A stretch of 64,000 bases of DNA from Diploptera punctata. Lineage: Eukaryota; Arthropoda; Insecta; Blattodea; Blaberidae. The notes below the pieces were generated by a model that saw only the letters and a program-made list of their open reading frames with translations, did not search any database and was not told the origin of the DNA. Of this stretch, positions 22,850 through 34,742 are shown piece after piece; within the stretch, counting starts at the first letter, position 1, and each line of letters opens with the position of its first letter. The translations under genes were made by a program, and so were the position numbers. The stretch covers positions 485,001 to 549,000 of the forward strand of contig JASPKZ010007294.1 of NCBI GenBank assembly GCA_030220185.1, written 5' to 3'.

Positions 22850-24189
22850 ATAAATAATATAAGATATAATGTTGACGCTGGAAGAATCCTGATGCACAAT
22901 ATGAACGAATGGAGAGGTAGGTTCCGCAACGCATTACTGAGTAGGACTAATTTATTTATCCATTTTAGTTGTGACAATTCAAACCTTAAGCATAAAATAT
23001 ATACTTTTAGGGATATTGTATATTATATCATCCATTACTCTTCTGTAATATGGTCAAGTTCTAAACCGATAAATTATACCCTCAGTAATGACTCTAATCA
23101 GTGAGTTGAGAAATTTGCTTTTCAGATTTTTAAAATTATATGGCATCAAACTTAACTATTTATGGCAACGTATTGAAGTTGTACCTAGTGGAGAAAACTG
23201 GCCTTCAATAAATAAATGTTTTAACTTTACTTGTATTGATAATGTCTCTATTTGGATATTGTATTAGATACACATAATAATAAATAGGAATATTTGCCAC
23301 ACATGTATAAAATAAATGATAGGCTTATATAGTTGTAAATAGGCCTATTACATTTTAAAAATATAGCAATTAAATACGAGAGAAGTAATATAACAAAAAA
23401 TATTTAACTTCGCGAAGTTATCAAATTCCTATCAAATAATGAGTACCACTTTACGCACCTGTTGTCTGAAACATTGCATTATGAAGTAGGAAGAGGAATG
23501 TTTTGAAAATGGCGTGATATTCGTGGAAATAATTGTGCTCCAGATAAATTTAGCCTTTAGCAGGTATTGCTTCATAGTGCAGGAAGCAAGAAACTGTACC
23601 TTCATTATTGTGATCATTAGAGACCATCTGATTAGAATTTTTTAAAAAAATCAATCAGAAATAAAATGTAGTTCTTTTAGTAAACACAAATTTGACTTCA
23701 GAAATATAATTTTTTCGACGCAAGTTTAATTTTCAATTTACTACATACATAAGTCTAATATAATAGTATGTATTGTGAAGATGTGTCAAAACTATTTCTA
23801 GTATTTAATTTTCATAGAGATTTTCAACTTTGAATGATTTGATATTAGGCCTATACCCTCGCCATGTTTGAGAGGCTAATGAACACGCTCGTTCCAGTAT
23901 ATCCAACAGGTACTGGATGAAATAGAAGATAGAGATGATTAATCTTCAAGTTCAATTGTAGAAAAAAAAACCTTTTTTGCCACATACTCTGTCGATATAA
24001 TTTTTGTAAAACAATTATGAGTATTAAAGACAACATTTTGAGAAAACGAAAGGGAAAGAGTAGGTAGGAAGATGTAACAGGAAATGGGAAAGGTGGTTGA
24101 AAAAAAAAGAATAATGATTTCATTGGCAAGAAGATGATGAAACCTCTAGATTGAGAAAATCAACAATCGGCTGTGAAACACGACGTATA
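22850..24189. other. No recognisable gene
   Basis: Two TAGGCCTA sites (23340-23347, 23846-23853) and short random frames only. 20711-21654 is likewise empty apart from TAGGCCTA at 21172. Confidence 0.5.
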
Positions 24190-24285
24190 AATCAACTGTC
24201 GCCCTTATCGTCCATCTCTGTGATTGACACATGTAAATGTGAGGTCAGCAGCCGGTTGATAGAATTTCTATGATCGCGCAAGGAG
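24190..24285 (+). mobile_element. SINE-F 3' scrap
   Basis: CATGTAAATGTGAGGTCAGC then AGCCGGTTGATAG matches the SINE-F 3' side. Confidence 0.4.
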
Positions 24286-24908
24286 GATAAGGAATATTAA
24301 CATGTGTATATATTGTTTAAATTAGAACCACAATACATTAAATTCATCCCAGAAAAAAAGAAAGAAAAAAAAAACATACAAAAAGAAACTAAAAGTGTCC
24401 ATTGAAATGGAATGTTATATTTCATATATTGTTACCTCCGTCAACAAAAAAGAACAGCGGGTGTAGCAATATTAATAAAAAGAGGGGAAACACAAAATAT
24501 ACATGTATGGGTTTATAAATGAACGCATAATCAAATTAACAATCAAGATCCTAAGAGAATACATTTTTATAGTTGGAATATATAGCCTGGAAGAAGGACG
24601 TACAGAAGAAACCACTAAATTCTATTATATAATGAATAAAATAAATCCTAATGATTATATTATAGAGAACGTTCTGGGAAAACATAGAGAGAGAACTATC
24701 AATTATAATGGGTGAAAATTGTTAGATTAAGTAGAATATAAGAATATGAAAATTACAAATCCTTTCTTTTCCCATAAAGTCACTCTCAAGTAGGCTACAT
24801 ATGGAGCGAAAAGGGATACTAAATCCATCACAGACTACATGTTTGTAACAATATTGAAAGTAATTACTACTTACAGTACTTAATATATAATATCATTACC
24901 TACGAAAT

Positions 24909-25237
24909 ATTTTTTATATATTTTTTGTCTAATGCCACCAGGTTGTCTTTTATGACATTTCTGGTTTTCTCCCCTGGTATTGGCGGAATTGTTATCCATT
25001 TCTTAGGTAGGGGCACCTGGAAGGCGGAGTTACATTACCCCGATGATATGATGGGTGATAAATGATAATGAAGTGCTTGGAGAGTTTTTAACCTAAACTT
25101 AACCAAATTCCAGTACATGGGCAACCATTGGAATAATTCCCTTTAAGGAAAAATTCCTATGGTTTGACCGGGAATCGAACCCGGGACCTCTTGAACTGTA
25201 GTCAAAAACGCTGACCACTAGCCCATGAGGCTGTAAA
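24909..25237 (-). mobile_element. SINE-C with 12-bp target duplication
   Basis: The tRNA-like head on the minus strand has box A TGGGCTAGTGGTCAGCG and box B GGTTCGATTCC. A body of about 240 bp and an A/T-rich tail follow. The perfect duplication TACCTACGAAAT (24897-24908 and 25238-25249) proves retroposition into RTE-B. Confidence 0.85.
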
Positions 25238-25559
25238 TACCTACGAAATGTAAAAGTATGTAAAAAAAAAATTGGAAACTACGAAACATTTAAAGTGCAC
25301 TTACTTCAAGAAAATAGCATAGCCTATGTCAATTGTATCAAGATGGATTAAATTAACAGAAACCAGATAGTACCAGTATCAATGAAGAATGGGAAGATCT
25401 AAAAAAGCTGCAAATTAAGCCATTGGAATGAGAAATAAGCACTACAATATAAGAGGCATAAATGTATGGAAAGAATAAATAGCACAAATTGTTAAAGTAA
25501 ACAGGGAATCATATCTGAAGTATATAGCCTATTTGCAACAAGTAACAGAAAATATCTAA

Positions 25560-26506
25560 TCTAATATATAAAAATGTTTGTTTGTTTGTTCGTACTTTAT
25601 GCGCGGCCATACCGTTGATCCGATTGTGATAGTTTTTTTGTAAAATGTTCAGGAGATTCCCGGGATGAACATAGGCTATAAGAGAGTTGTGATACTCAAC
25701 TCCTACACCCTTAAAAATCGCCCTTTGTAGTGAAAAACGTAAAAAAAAAGTAGCCTTTGGATGCTTAAATGGCTTACGCTGCCTAAACCATAACAAACAG
25801 ACAAAATTATTGTACACAGAATTGAATATCTCAAAAAGCTCTACAAAAAAGTCCACGACAGCGTATGTTTATCTCTTACGGATAACTCATAATAACCATT
25901 TTGTCTTTCATTGATGCCAAGAAGATCGAGATAAGTACGTAGATTCCTGTGCAAGCATAGCAGCACATGACGGGTATTATTTTACCGATAACTCACAATA
26001 ACGAATTTTGTCTTTTAGCTCATTTATGCCAAGAAGATCGAAATAAGTAGATTACCGGGCAACACCGGGCAATCAGCACGGGTAATCTTAAAATAATTAC
26101 TATATACATTTATACTTTTTTTTTCATTTTACTTATTCAACTAGTCATAAGAAGTAGGCCCTACATTAATTTTTGTCTTTCAGTTCATTTATACCAAGAA
26201 GATCGGGATGAATAGATTCCCGGACAACGCAGGGTAAAGAGCACGGGGGTATCTAAAAATAATTACGATATAAATTAACCTAGCACTTATTTAACTAAAC
26301 ATAAAACACATTACTTTTCGTATTTCAGCTCATTTATGTCAAGAAGATCGGGATAAGTAGATTCCAGGGCAACGCCGGGTAACCAGCACGGGACATCTAA
26401 AAATATAAATTTATAACTATTTTTCCCTCTACTTATTCAACTAAACACAAAAGCGCATTAATTTTAATTTATTTAGGCGTAGCAGCGCATGCCGGGTATT
26501 AGCTAG
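25560..26506 (+). mobile_element. Non-autonomous Helitron
   Basis: Begins TCTAATATATAAAAATG and ends GCATGCCGGGTATTAGCTAG, followed by T. The ends TC and CTRR, with A before and T after, are the Helitron hallmark. The interior holds three to four repeats of about 145-150 bp, each with 'ccaagaagatcg...ataagtagatt...cgggcaac.ccgggta'. No Rep/helicase ORF is present. It sits in the EN-RT linker of RTE-B. The 'gtttgtttgtttg' start is also typical of insect Helitrons. Confidence 0.75.
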
Positions 26507-27219
26507 TAGATTATAAAAGGAAAAGTCCATTGTAAACAATATAAAAAATAAAAGAAATAGAAAACGATGTACAAGGAAAACAAACATTTGCTTATAAAGC
26601 ATTGAAACACCTTCATAAAACCAAGGAATACAATTTAAATTTAAACTCAATAAAAGATCAATGGCTTGATTATTACTACGAGTACAGAGAACATTGGACT
26701 GATCGACAAAGTAATGACAGATTACCAAGCACAGACCAATGAGAATTTAGACCCGATTACATTAGAAGAACTATTAATTACAATAACCTCTTGTCGGAAT
26801 AAGAAAACACCCGGAACGGATGAAATTAATAACAAATTAATAAAATATGCCTCATTAGCTGTAATTTTACGTCTTTTAGATTTATTAAATATCTCTTGGA
26901 AGTTTGGATACGTTCCAAAAGAATGGAAGATAGCAAAAATTCAACCAATATTTAAAAAAAAGGTAGCAGAAATCAGTGTAATAATTATCGAAGGATAAGT
27001 CTTTTAAATAAAATGGTTTCAGAAAAGGAAGATCTTGTTCAGACTATATATATAATACAAATAATAGAGAAACGTGGAGAATAATAACTTACCAACATAT
27101 ATGGAGTTTATTGATTTCGAGGAGGCCTTTGACAGGGCGAACAGAAAGAAATTAGGTAATATAATGATAAATAGAAGCGTTCAACAATTAACATTTAGGC
27201 TAGCTATAATTATTGAAAG

Positions 27220-27475
27220 GAAGGTCGAGGGTTCGAGTCCCGGTGGGATCAGAATTTTTAAACTGATTCAAACCTTCTGGCGGCACTATGGCCCTGGGGT
27301 CGACTCAGCCTCTAACTGAAATGAGTACCAGACGTTTGTTCTGGGGTAAAGGCGGCCGTCACGCAGGGCTGACAACCCGGCTGACATCAAGTGCCGATTG
27401 TCTAGAAAAAGTGGGAGCCTTAACCTCCTACTACCCCAAGGGCCTCCTGAGGCCTGTAGTGGGATCACTTTACTT
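27220..27475 (+). mobile_element. SINE-B, 5'-truncated, 15-bp target duplication
   Basis: Begins in the tRNA-like head at GGTCGAGGGTTCGAGTCCC (box B). The standard SINE-B body follows (GGCGGCACTATGGCCCTGGG, GGGCTGACAACCCGGCTGAC), then the CTTTACTTTA tail. TATAATTATTGAAAG flanks it at 27205-27219 and 27476-27490. It is inserted in RTE-B. Confidence 0.88.
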
Positions 27476-27936
27476 TATAATTATTGAAAGTTTATAGGCC
27501 TATCCAAAAATTAACTATACGGTTCCAATATCTTTATAATTATAAAGAATAACATCGTTTCGAATAGTAGAGTAGATAATAAAATATTAATTAAAATGGG
27601 TCATTAAACACAAAACAATAAATCAGCGACAATCAACTGCATAGTAAAACAGGGATGCCCACTTTCGCCATCAATTTTCAATGTATGTACAGCCTTTGAA
27701 TAAAATGATGGCGCAAACTCTTGATAATGGAAAGTTGAGTTTTGAAGAGCGATTCACACCAGTACGTTGTTACATGTTCTGACTCGTTTGAGTATATAAA
27801 GTGGACGGCGTAAGTCTCTCTTTACTGTATGCTGTATTCGTATCGTTCGCTTCAGTGGAGCAGTCGATAAGGTAGTCTATTTCCGACGACGCAGGCCCAC
27901 ATTCCATTCTGGGCAGGTAGATTTTTTATTTGTTAT

Positions 27937-27938
27937 TA

Positions 27939-27982
<44 letters not shown>

Positions 27983-28015
27983 GTGTGTGTGTGTGTGTGA
28001 GTGTGTGAGTGTGGA
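27937..28015. repeat. (TA)n(TG)n array
   Basis: AT repeats pass into TG repeats just before the damaged SINE-A. Confidence 0.95.
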
Positions 28016-28026
28016 AATATTCCCGG

Positions 28027-28295
28027 TCGAGACAGGCTCCTGGGTGAGATTTTTTCGGGGTTTTTCCTCACCTGTAAGATAAATATGTCAGGAAGCTTAG
28101 GGCCCAACAGTCCCCAAAAATCATCCGGACGTTATTATCATCCTTAACATTATCATCATCATTCTTCTCCGATGTGGAAAGAAACGGGAAGCTACCGCAT
28201 CTACAGTTCCCTAGCAAAGCTGCAAAGCATAGCATGAAAATGCTATGATTGCAGTGAAAGACCTGCCCTCGGGCAGAATTACTATGGAATGGAAT
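28027..28295 (+). mobile_element. SINE-A, 5'-damaged
   Basis: GGGTTTTTCCTCACCTG to GGGCAGAATTACTATGG matches the body and 3' end of the 3.2-kb copy. The GAAA hairpin is intact. The second hairpin reads CTGCC-CTCG-GGCAG. The head is unrecognisable. TA and TG arrays precede it. Confidence 0.75.
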
Positions 28296-28524
28296 ATGTG
28301 AAAATAAATAAATAAATTAATTAATTAAAGGAAACAGCTCATAATATATAGAAAATGAATAACGATTGTAACGTCTCATTACTTTGTTTACAAAGCACAT
28401 GGCATAATACAATTATTTACTTCCATTACTAATACAAAATGCGTCTGATTAATTTAAATGAAGTTAATATCTAATTTCATTATACAAGTAAATCCTGAAG
28501 TACTGCATACAGACAATGTTTGGG

Positions 28525-28600
28525 AGAGATGGTTGTGTTCTAGTGCAGCGAGCTTCTGTTTCCCGTGTTCGATCCTGCTGTCATGCTTTTTTTCTCTCTC
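28525..28600 (+). mobile_element. tRNA-like SINE head
   Basis: GTGTTCTAGTGCAGCGAGC then CCGTGTTCGATCCTGC resembles boxes A and B at normal spacing. It lies just left of the 28.68-kb foldback. Confidence 0.35.
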
Positions 28601-28680
28601 GTCCCTATTTCAATTAATTTTCTTTCTTGCTTTCGTTTAATTTCTTTTTCTTTATTCTATTTTCAGTATTTACCGCACTA

Positions 28681-29451
28681 ATAGTGAGTGGAGAACATAT
28701 TTTTATCGACTCATCTCATATGATTTCAAATTTATTTGACACCGACGGTTTCAGACAATATCATGTCCCTCTTCAGTCATGGCTTCCACTGATGAAATTC
28801 TGCGATTGTTGATTTCTCTGATGACATCACCTCTTGTGCTGCCATCTTTCGTTGGGATTATAAACTTTGTAATTAAATTTTTATCCATCAGAATATCGAA
28901 ATTCATAGATCGATATTTATTCTTCTGAATGAATATCATTTCCCAAATTGTCAATTCCAACGGTTTATCCAATTGTTTCAAAGGTTTCGCCTCTTCTTTT
29001 TCAATTTTGTGATGTTCTAGCAAACTATTTTCAGCAATTGCTGATTTTTCAATTTCACAATTTTAGAAATATTAAAAATTGTGAAATTGAAAAATCAGCA
29101 ATTGCTGAACATAGTTTGCTAGAACATCATAAAATTGAAAAACAGGCGAAACTTTTGAAACAATTGGATAAACCGTTGGAATTGACAATTTGGGAAATGA
29201 TATTCATTCAGAAGAATAAATATTCCGATGGATAAAAATTTAATTACAAAGTTTATAATCCCAACACAAGAGGTGATGTCATTAGAGAAATCAACAATCA
29301 CAGAATTTCATCAGTGGAAGCCATGACTGAAGAGGGAAACCGTCGGTATAAAATAAATTTGAAACCATATGAGGTGAGTCGATAAAATATGTTCTCCACT
29401 CACTATTAATGATATAACCTCATAATGTTTACTTCCCAATATTAATTTAAA
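28681..29451 (+). mobile_element. Foldback-1: inverted duplicate of a Penelope-like 3' end
   Basis: Two arms (28681-29064 and 29075-29406) are inverted copies separated by a 10-nt loop. A 45-nt single-copy tail follows on the right only (29407-29451). A 14-bp target duplication with one mismatch flanks it (TATTTACCGCACTA 28667-28680, TATTTACGGCACTA 29452-29465). Each arm encodes SAIAEH..., PLELTIWEMIFIQKNK and a SVEAMTEEG segment. This resembles the region after the GIY-YIG domain of Penelope-like proteins, from family knowledge and not searched. It lies within the block that interrupts RTE-B. Confidence 0.7.
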
Positions 29452-29637
29452 TATTTACGGCACTACTTATTTGCATGAATTTGTTTTCCATTGCACGACA
29501 CACAACAAAATAGAACGGATTTAGTTTCTCAAATAGTTGTATACTTGTGAGCCAAATTGCTGATCTCTGATCATGCCCAGTGGCTTCGTTCTGAGACTTG
29601 AAAATTATGTGTGCGCCATCAATTATTTCAAAGACTG

Positions 29638-29638
29638 T

Positions 29639-29683
<45 letters not shown>

Positions 29684-29692
29684 CATACGTTG
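29638..29692. repeat. (AC)n(AT)n array
   Basis: CA repeats followed by TA repeats near the end of the block inserted in RTE-B. Confidence 0.95.
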
Positions 29693-29757
29693 ATGATGCC
29701 ACAAAGAATTGACGAAATGTTTAAACTGAACATTTTGAAATTAACGATATTAGTACT

Positions 29758-30055
29758 GGGGCACGCCGTAGCGTAGTGGTTAAGGCACTGAGCTACAAGC
29801 CGGAGGGTCGAGGGTTCAAGTCCCTTTGGGGTCAGGATTTTTAAACTGACCCAAACCCTCTGGCGGCACTATGGCCCTGGGGTCGACTCAGCCTCTAACG
29901 GAAATGAGTACCAGACGCTTGTTCTGGGGGTAAAGGAGGCCGTCACGCAGGGCTGACAACCCGGCTGACATAAAGTGCCGATTGTCTGGAAAAAGTGGGA
30001 GCCTTAACCTCCTACTACCCCAAGGGCCTCCGGGCCTGTTGTGGGATCACTTTTT
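29758..30055 (+). mobile_element. SINE-B, full length, 14-bp target duplication
   Basis: Complete tRNA-derived SINE: box A TAGCGTAGTGGTTAAGGCA, box B GGTTCAAGTCC, 3' end near GTTGTGGGATCACTTTTT. The perfect duplication ACGATATTAGTACT (29744-29757 and 30056-30069) lies inside RTE-B codons. Removing the SINE restores STLLFADDQ. Confidence 0.92.
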
Positions 30056-30911
30056 ACGATATTAGTACTTTACTTTTTGCAGACGATCAGGTTGTGATGA
30101 TATCTGAAACAAGATAGTTTACAACGGGCAACTTACAAACTGAGAAAAATATGTGAAACACATAACATAAAAATATCTACCCAAAAAACAAAAGTTTTTC
30201 GAGGATATGAATCATTAAGAGTAAAAATCTCATTATAAAATTAAAAAATAGAATAGGTTAACAATTTTAATTATAGGCCTATGGGATACAATGTGTCATA
30301 TTGGAAACGTGAATACATTGCAAACAAAATAAATAAATTTATTTTTACATATGTGACATTGTTAAAATGTTATAAAACAATGGCGGTTTCAACACTACTG
30401 TATGGATCGGAACACTGGGTCCTAACCAAAAACCAGGGACGAAGAATATAAACTTTACAAATGAGGTTTTTGAGAGGTGTGGCTGGCTGGCTATACAATA
30501 GCAAATCGGAAACGAAATGAATATACGTAGCCTATGCGAGCAGAACTAAACATATTCAAGTTATTAGACTCGATTCCACAATACACATCAATAGAACAGC
30601 AGAATCTCGAAACAGATTCTTCACCACAGACCATTAGATCGATGAAATGTAGGAAGGCACAGAAAAATATGGACAGAATAATTCCAACATGAGATCGAAA
30701 GAGATAATGATGAAAAAAGTTATAATCCTTGATGTTGCTGATGATGATTTAAATTTTAAAATTAGTAATTAAATAAATACTATAGCCTAAAAGAGTAAAA
30801 TCTAGTTATTTATTTTAATTGCCAATGTATAAAAACTGAGATCTGGTAAGAATCAGGGGAGCGAATGGCTGAGATCAACAAGATTATATTGAACACTTTG
30901 TCACAGTGAAG

Positions 30912-31154
30912 ATGTTTCCTAACTTCCATGCGGCTGCGCGACCATTGAGAAAAATTATAAGGCCTATGGTTATAGGACCTCAGAGAGTGATGGCAAAGAA
31001 GTCAGATGGAGGGCCTATGCTTGGATGGTTGAATGGAGCTGTTGAGGGTGTGAAGAAGCTTGGCATTTTCAACTGGTGGAAGGTCGTCTATGACAGACAG
31101 AGAAGGAAATATTTCTTGCAAACCGGCGAGGTCCATCTTGTGCTGTTGTCCTGA
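30912..31154 (+). CDS. Candidate small ORF or exon, not recognised (80 codons)
   Basis: The ORF begins ATG with A at -3 and is more GC-rich and codon-like than its surroundings. It encodes a basic N-terminus (MFPNFHAAARPLRKIIRP, no acidic residue in the first 30), then GWLNGAVEGVKKLGIFNWW and RQRRKYFLQTGE. The Arg/Ala-rich start could be a mitochondrial presequence, but this is a guess. It could be one exon, a retrocopy (an A-run follows the stop) or chance. It resembles none of the mobile elements here. Confidence 0.25.
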   Translation: MFPNFHAAARPLRKIIRPMVIGPQRVMAKKSDGGPMLGWLNGAVEGVKKLGIFNWWKVVYDRQRRKYFLQTGEVHLVLLS

Positions 31155-32120
31155 TAATGACGAAAAAAAAAGTAACTATTTACACCTTGTGGTGTCCTAC
31201 CTACCCTCTCATTACAGATTTCCTTTACAAATCATTCTAGCCACATTATTAAAACAAATCTAATGACTACAAAGTTATAATTTAAATTTATCAACACAAA
31301 TTTAAACAACACGAAATTAATTTAATTTGCTGGTTGGCTGTAGGCGTTTTCATTCATTCTGTCAAATGTAATAAAATATGCTTTGTCTCATCTAAAAAAT
31401 AATAGATCTACAAGTTTAAATGTTGCCTAAAATATGTTGCAATGATTAAAATTGACATGTACCTGAACAATAAACAAACTACTCTATATATTATTGAGTA
31501 AAATTACAAATTATTAATCACGTAGCATATGAACACAATAAAATTAACATACAAACAGCATTGAAATTTTAACTTGTGTGAATTATTTAATTATTATTTT
31601 ACCTGTGATTTATTTTAGTGCAGTGCAGTAGGTCTGCATCGAGTTGCATGTATTCATGGGAATTGAATAGTTTGATACAATGCAAACGATAATCCCTGTA
31701 GGAGTTAGAATTGATGTAAAGTAGCTGCCTTAAGTAAAAACAAATAAAAAGTATGTTATAAATCACGTGTATGCATACTTTGACGTTAATCACTGGGACA
31801 GAGCGGTAATTATAACACCAGTTGCGGGCAGTAAACACCTCCGGATGCCAAGTATTAGCCCCGTTATGATTAGAAAGCCAACAATCACACATACACTTTT
31901 CCCAAGGAAAATAGATCAGCGATGCATGTATTAAAAACACACTTTTTTAAGTAGCATTTTTAACCTACTTAAATGTATGTGAAAAGAAGATGTTTAGTCT
32001 GAGTTTCAATTCAAATTTGTGTTTCCCTAAATTGTAAATTTCAAAGAAGTTGGGGGATTCATATACCGGAGCTGGAAATAAATATCATTCAAAAGTAAAT
32101 GTCACACGTGTGAATACTTT

Positions 32121-33012
32121 ATTAAATGGCAATGGACACTTAACAAACTAAGGAAATTTTGAAGAAGTAGCCGAATTCAAAAACCTAGAAAATAACAATT
32201 ACAATATATGTTTATTTAATTTATTTTAATTCTGAAATATATTTTAGAATGGTATTTTATATTCCTTTCTGGAAACGCATGTTTTTATCCATTACAGGGG
32301 TTTTAGTCATCATAACTTATCTCAAAAATATTAAACTAAAATATATATAAAACGGTAACACTTCCAGTTTTAACTTATATGATTTGAGAAACATGATAAC
32401 TTAGGCTACTTTAAAAGAATAAAGTGCTTAGGAAACGTTTTGGACCAAAGAGAGGCTGATGATTGCAGATGCAAGTAACATTGAATTGGATAAGTCTCGC
32501 AGGCTGGGAAAGGCAGGACTTGTGGCTTGGGTGGGGAATTTAAGAGGGAGAGAATCAGATGATGCGCCTAGAATGAGTTTGGAGATTAATATTAACCATG
32601 GTTTGAGAAGGGGGCACGCCGTAGCGTAGTGGTTAAGGCACTGTGCTACAAGTCGGAAGGTCGAGGGTTCAAGTCCCGGTGGGGTAAGGATTTTTAAACT
32701 GACCAAAACCTTCTGTCGGCACTATGGCCCTGGGGTCAACTCAGCCTCTAACGGAAATGAGTACCAGACGCTTGTTCTGGGGGTAAAGGCGGCCGTCACG
32801 CAGGACTGACAACCCGGCTGACATCAAGTCCCGATTGTCTAGAAAAAGTGGGAGTCTTAACCTCCTACTACACCAAGGGCCTCCCGAGGCCTGTAGTGGG
32901 ATTGCTTTACTTTACTTTTTATGGTTTGAGAAAGGTGTATGGAATTATTATCAGGATATAAACATATGGAGGTTCATGAACTTTCGAATTCGACGGTGGC
33001 AACAAATTAATG
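32121..33012 (+). pseudogene. RTE-A decayed copy interrupted by SINE-B
   Basis: Decayed RTE-A C-terminal sequence runs from AATGGACACTTAACAAAC at 32130 to GATTAATATTAACCATGG at 32600. A SINE-B (32610-32920) interrupts it. A short continuation follows the second target duplicate at 32921-32932. Confidence 0.65.
32610..32920 (+). mobile_element. SINE-B, full length, 12-bp target duplication
   Basis: Head GGGGCACGCCGTAGCGTAG, intact boxes A and B, tail CTTTACTTTACTTTTT. ATGGTTTGAGAA flanks it at 32598-32609 and 32921-32932. It is inserted in a decayed RTE-A copy. Confidence 0.92.
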
Positions 33013-33317
33013 ACGTTCTTCAGTTATTCTAAGGGGAGTTTAAAAAAACACTGGTTAATTTATGTTGAGAAAGGAATGTAGCTCTATTTTTTAACAATGG
33101 TACATAATTATATGTAATGTACATAAATGTATGATAAGTTTTAGATCATCAGTATTCAACTAGGAGAAAATAGTAGGCCTATACCTTCTTTAGTTGAGTC
33201 AAGGAGAGGCTTAGATCTACCTGTTGCGCAAAACATTTCACATCACAGCGATTAATGAGTTCATGGGAATTTAATTTGGAAGTTTACTATCCGTAACCTT
33301 GTTTTATGTAGTTTCAT

Positions 33318-33394
<77 letters not shown>
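33318..33394. repeat. (TA)n(TG)n array
   Basis: About 24 TA then about 14 TG units, directly upstream of a SINE-F-like repeat. Confidence 0.95.
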
Positions 33395-33397
<3 letters not shown>

Positions 33398-33745
33398 ATA
33401 TGGTCCATCGTAGTAGCTAAGCGATTTAGACATGTCTTGGTGCGCAGCTACGGAATTTACACTGCTTCGAGCATCCATCAAAGAAGGCATTTTCTCACAA
33501 AATTTCAGCCAGAATATGACCGATGTCTCCCAGAATCACGAAGAACTTGGATAATTATGGTAAGTAGCAGCTCCAGGTTGAGAAAACTAGCTATAATGGT
33601 TGGGGGACCCGTCATGCTGACCACGTGTCAACGCTATTCTGGCTAGATGACGTTCAGCTATGTGATTAACGCTTGTGGATGTGAGGCCAGCAACCGGCTG
33701 GTAGGTTACTGCCTTTTCAGGACTGCTACACCATGGAGTTAGGTC
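33395..33745 (+). mobile_element. SINE-F-like repeat
   Basis: GGTCCATCGTAGTAGCTAAG could be a decayed tRNA-like head. The 3' end CTTGTGGATGTGAGGCCAGC followed by AACCGGCTGGTAGG matches the SINE-F 3' side. The middle is not alignable by eye. Confidence 0.4.
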
Positions 33746-34325
33746 TATGTAGATTATTGTATCGTATTTGTTAATGTTTGCGGTACCAAGATGTGTTTAT
33801 ATATAAAAAAAAAGTTACCGGAGGACATTAATAAACGTACTCATGACGTATGAAGTTGACGGTTTATTCATATTGGAGGAAGTGAAGACCTTGAAGATAA
33901 TTTGAAAACAAAATGAATTGATGATTTTTCTAGTTGAGTCTGCATATGTAAGTGATGTTTTGGAAATAGAGAGATCTTGGCATTGAATGACCTTGGTGGA
34001 GTTGGGAGGTGTCCATCGCACAAGGGGCAATGCCAGCAGCAATCTGAAGAAAGAGATGCGTGTTAGCTTCCAGTAGTCGAGATTCTGCCCGCGGAAATGC
34101 TTCGCGTGTCGACCGAGATCTCCAGTCCTCCTCGCATTAGTTGTGTTTTATGAGTTTCTATAAGCCAGTTGGAGACTACATGCACGAACCTGTGTTTTAC
34201 TTCGCTGCTTTCTGCCCTTCTCGTTTTAAATTTTCACTCGATAAACAAGGGCAGAAAATTCAAATTGAGTGACTTCACTATAATTATATCTACAATGTCA
34301 ACGTCCACATTTTGCTTATTTACGA

Positions 34326-34326
<1 letters not shown>

Positions 34327-34361
<35 letters not shown>
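34327..34361. repeat. (AT)n array
   Basis: About 17 AT units in unassigned sequence. Confidence 0.95.
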
Positions 34362-34362
<1 letters not shown>

Positions 34363-34599
34363 TATAAACCTTATCAAAATCCTCATTACGCCTAATAATC
34401 AATCCGAGACCTTAAAGTAGATGTTACAATTGGGAAACTACTTTCAATCTAATAAAATTTTGTCTAATGATAATTTTATTGTGGTAATTTATATTCTGAA
34501 GATTTTATTTGTGATAGCACTTTTTTAAATTGCGAATCTTTTCGCTATGGAGTTTTATCACCGTGGATAATTTTACTTGACAGTGACCAGGTACCCTTC

Positions 34600-34735
34600 A
34601 GGGGACAAACCTTGTGACCAATGTCTGGATGGCTTGAGTTCGATCGTAGGCATTAGAGGTGTGAAGATTTTTTATTATTCATATCCTGACTGGACATGGA
34701 GTTTACTCAGCTTCATATAAAAATGTAAAGATAAA
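34600..34735 (+). mobile_element. tRNA-like SINE fragment
   Basis: CTTGAGTTCGATCGTAGGC is box B-like, and GGACATGGAGTTTACTCAGC resembles the conserved mid-part of other tRNA-SINEs here. It lies just upstream of SINE-E. Confidence 0.3.
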
Positions 34736-34742
34736 GTGATCA

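Larger units (their letters stand above)
24430..30755 (+). pseudogene. RTE-B: one old RTE-like element carrying several insertions
   Basis: Pieces occur in protein order. Endonuclease segments lie at 24440-24890 (GVAILIKRG-like, then a SIIDY-like end). The EN-RT linker is at 25250-25559 and 26508-26720. RT block KTPGTDEINNKLIKYA is at about 26805-26855, PKEWKIAKIQPIFKK at 26920-26965, FIDFEEAFDRANRKKL at 27109-27157 and VKQGCPLSPSIFN at 27640-27680. The catalytic LLFADDQVVM is at about 30069-30100, YGSEHWVLTK at 30400-30430, and a GATGATGAT tail is near 30740. Stops and frameshifts are scattered throughout. It is interrupted by SINE-C, a Helitron, SINE-B (twice) and a block of about 2 kb (about 27.71-29.69 kb). 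Confidence 0.72.

Noticed and set aside
28751..29235. Two opposed ORFs (minus 29023-28751, plus 28948-29235) as a gene pair
   Set aside because: They are the same peptide read from the two arms of Foldback-1.
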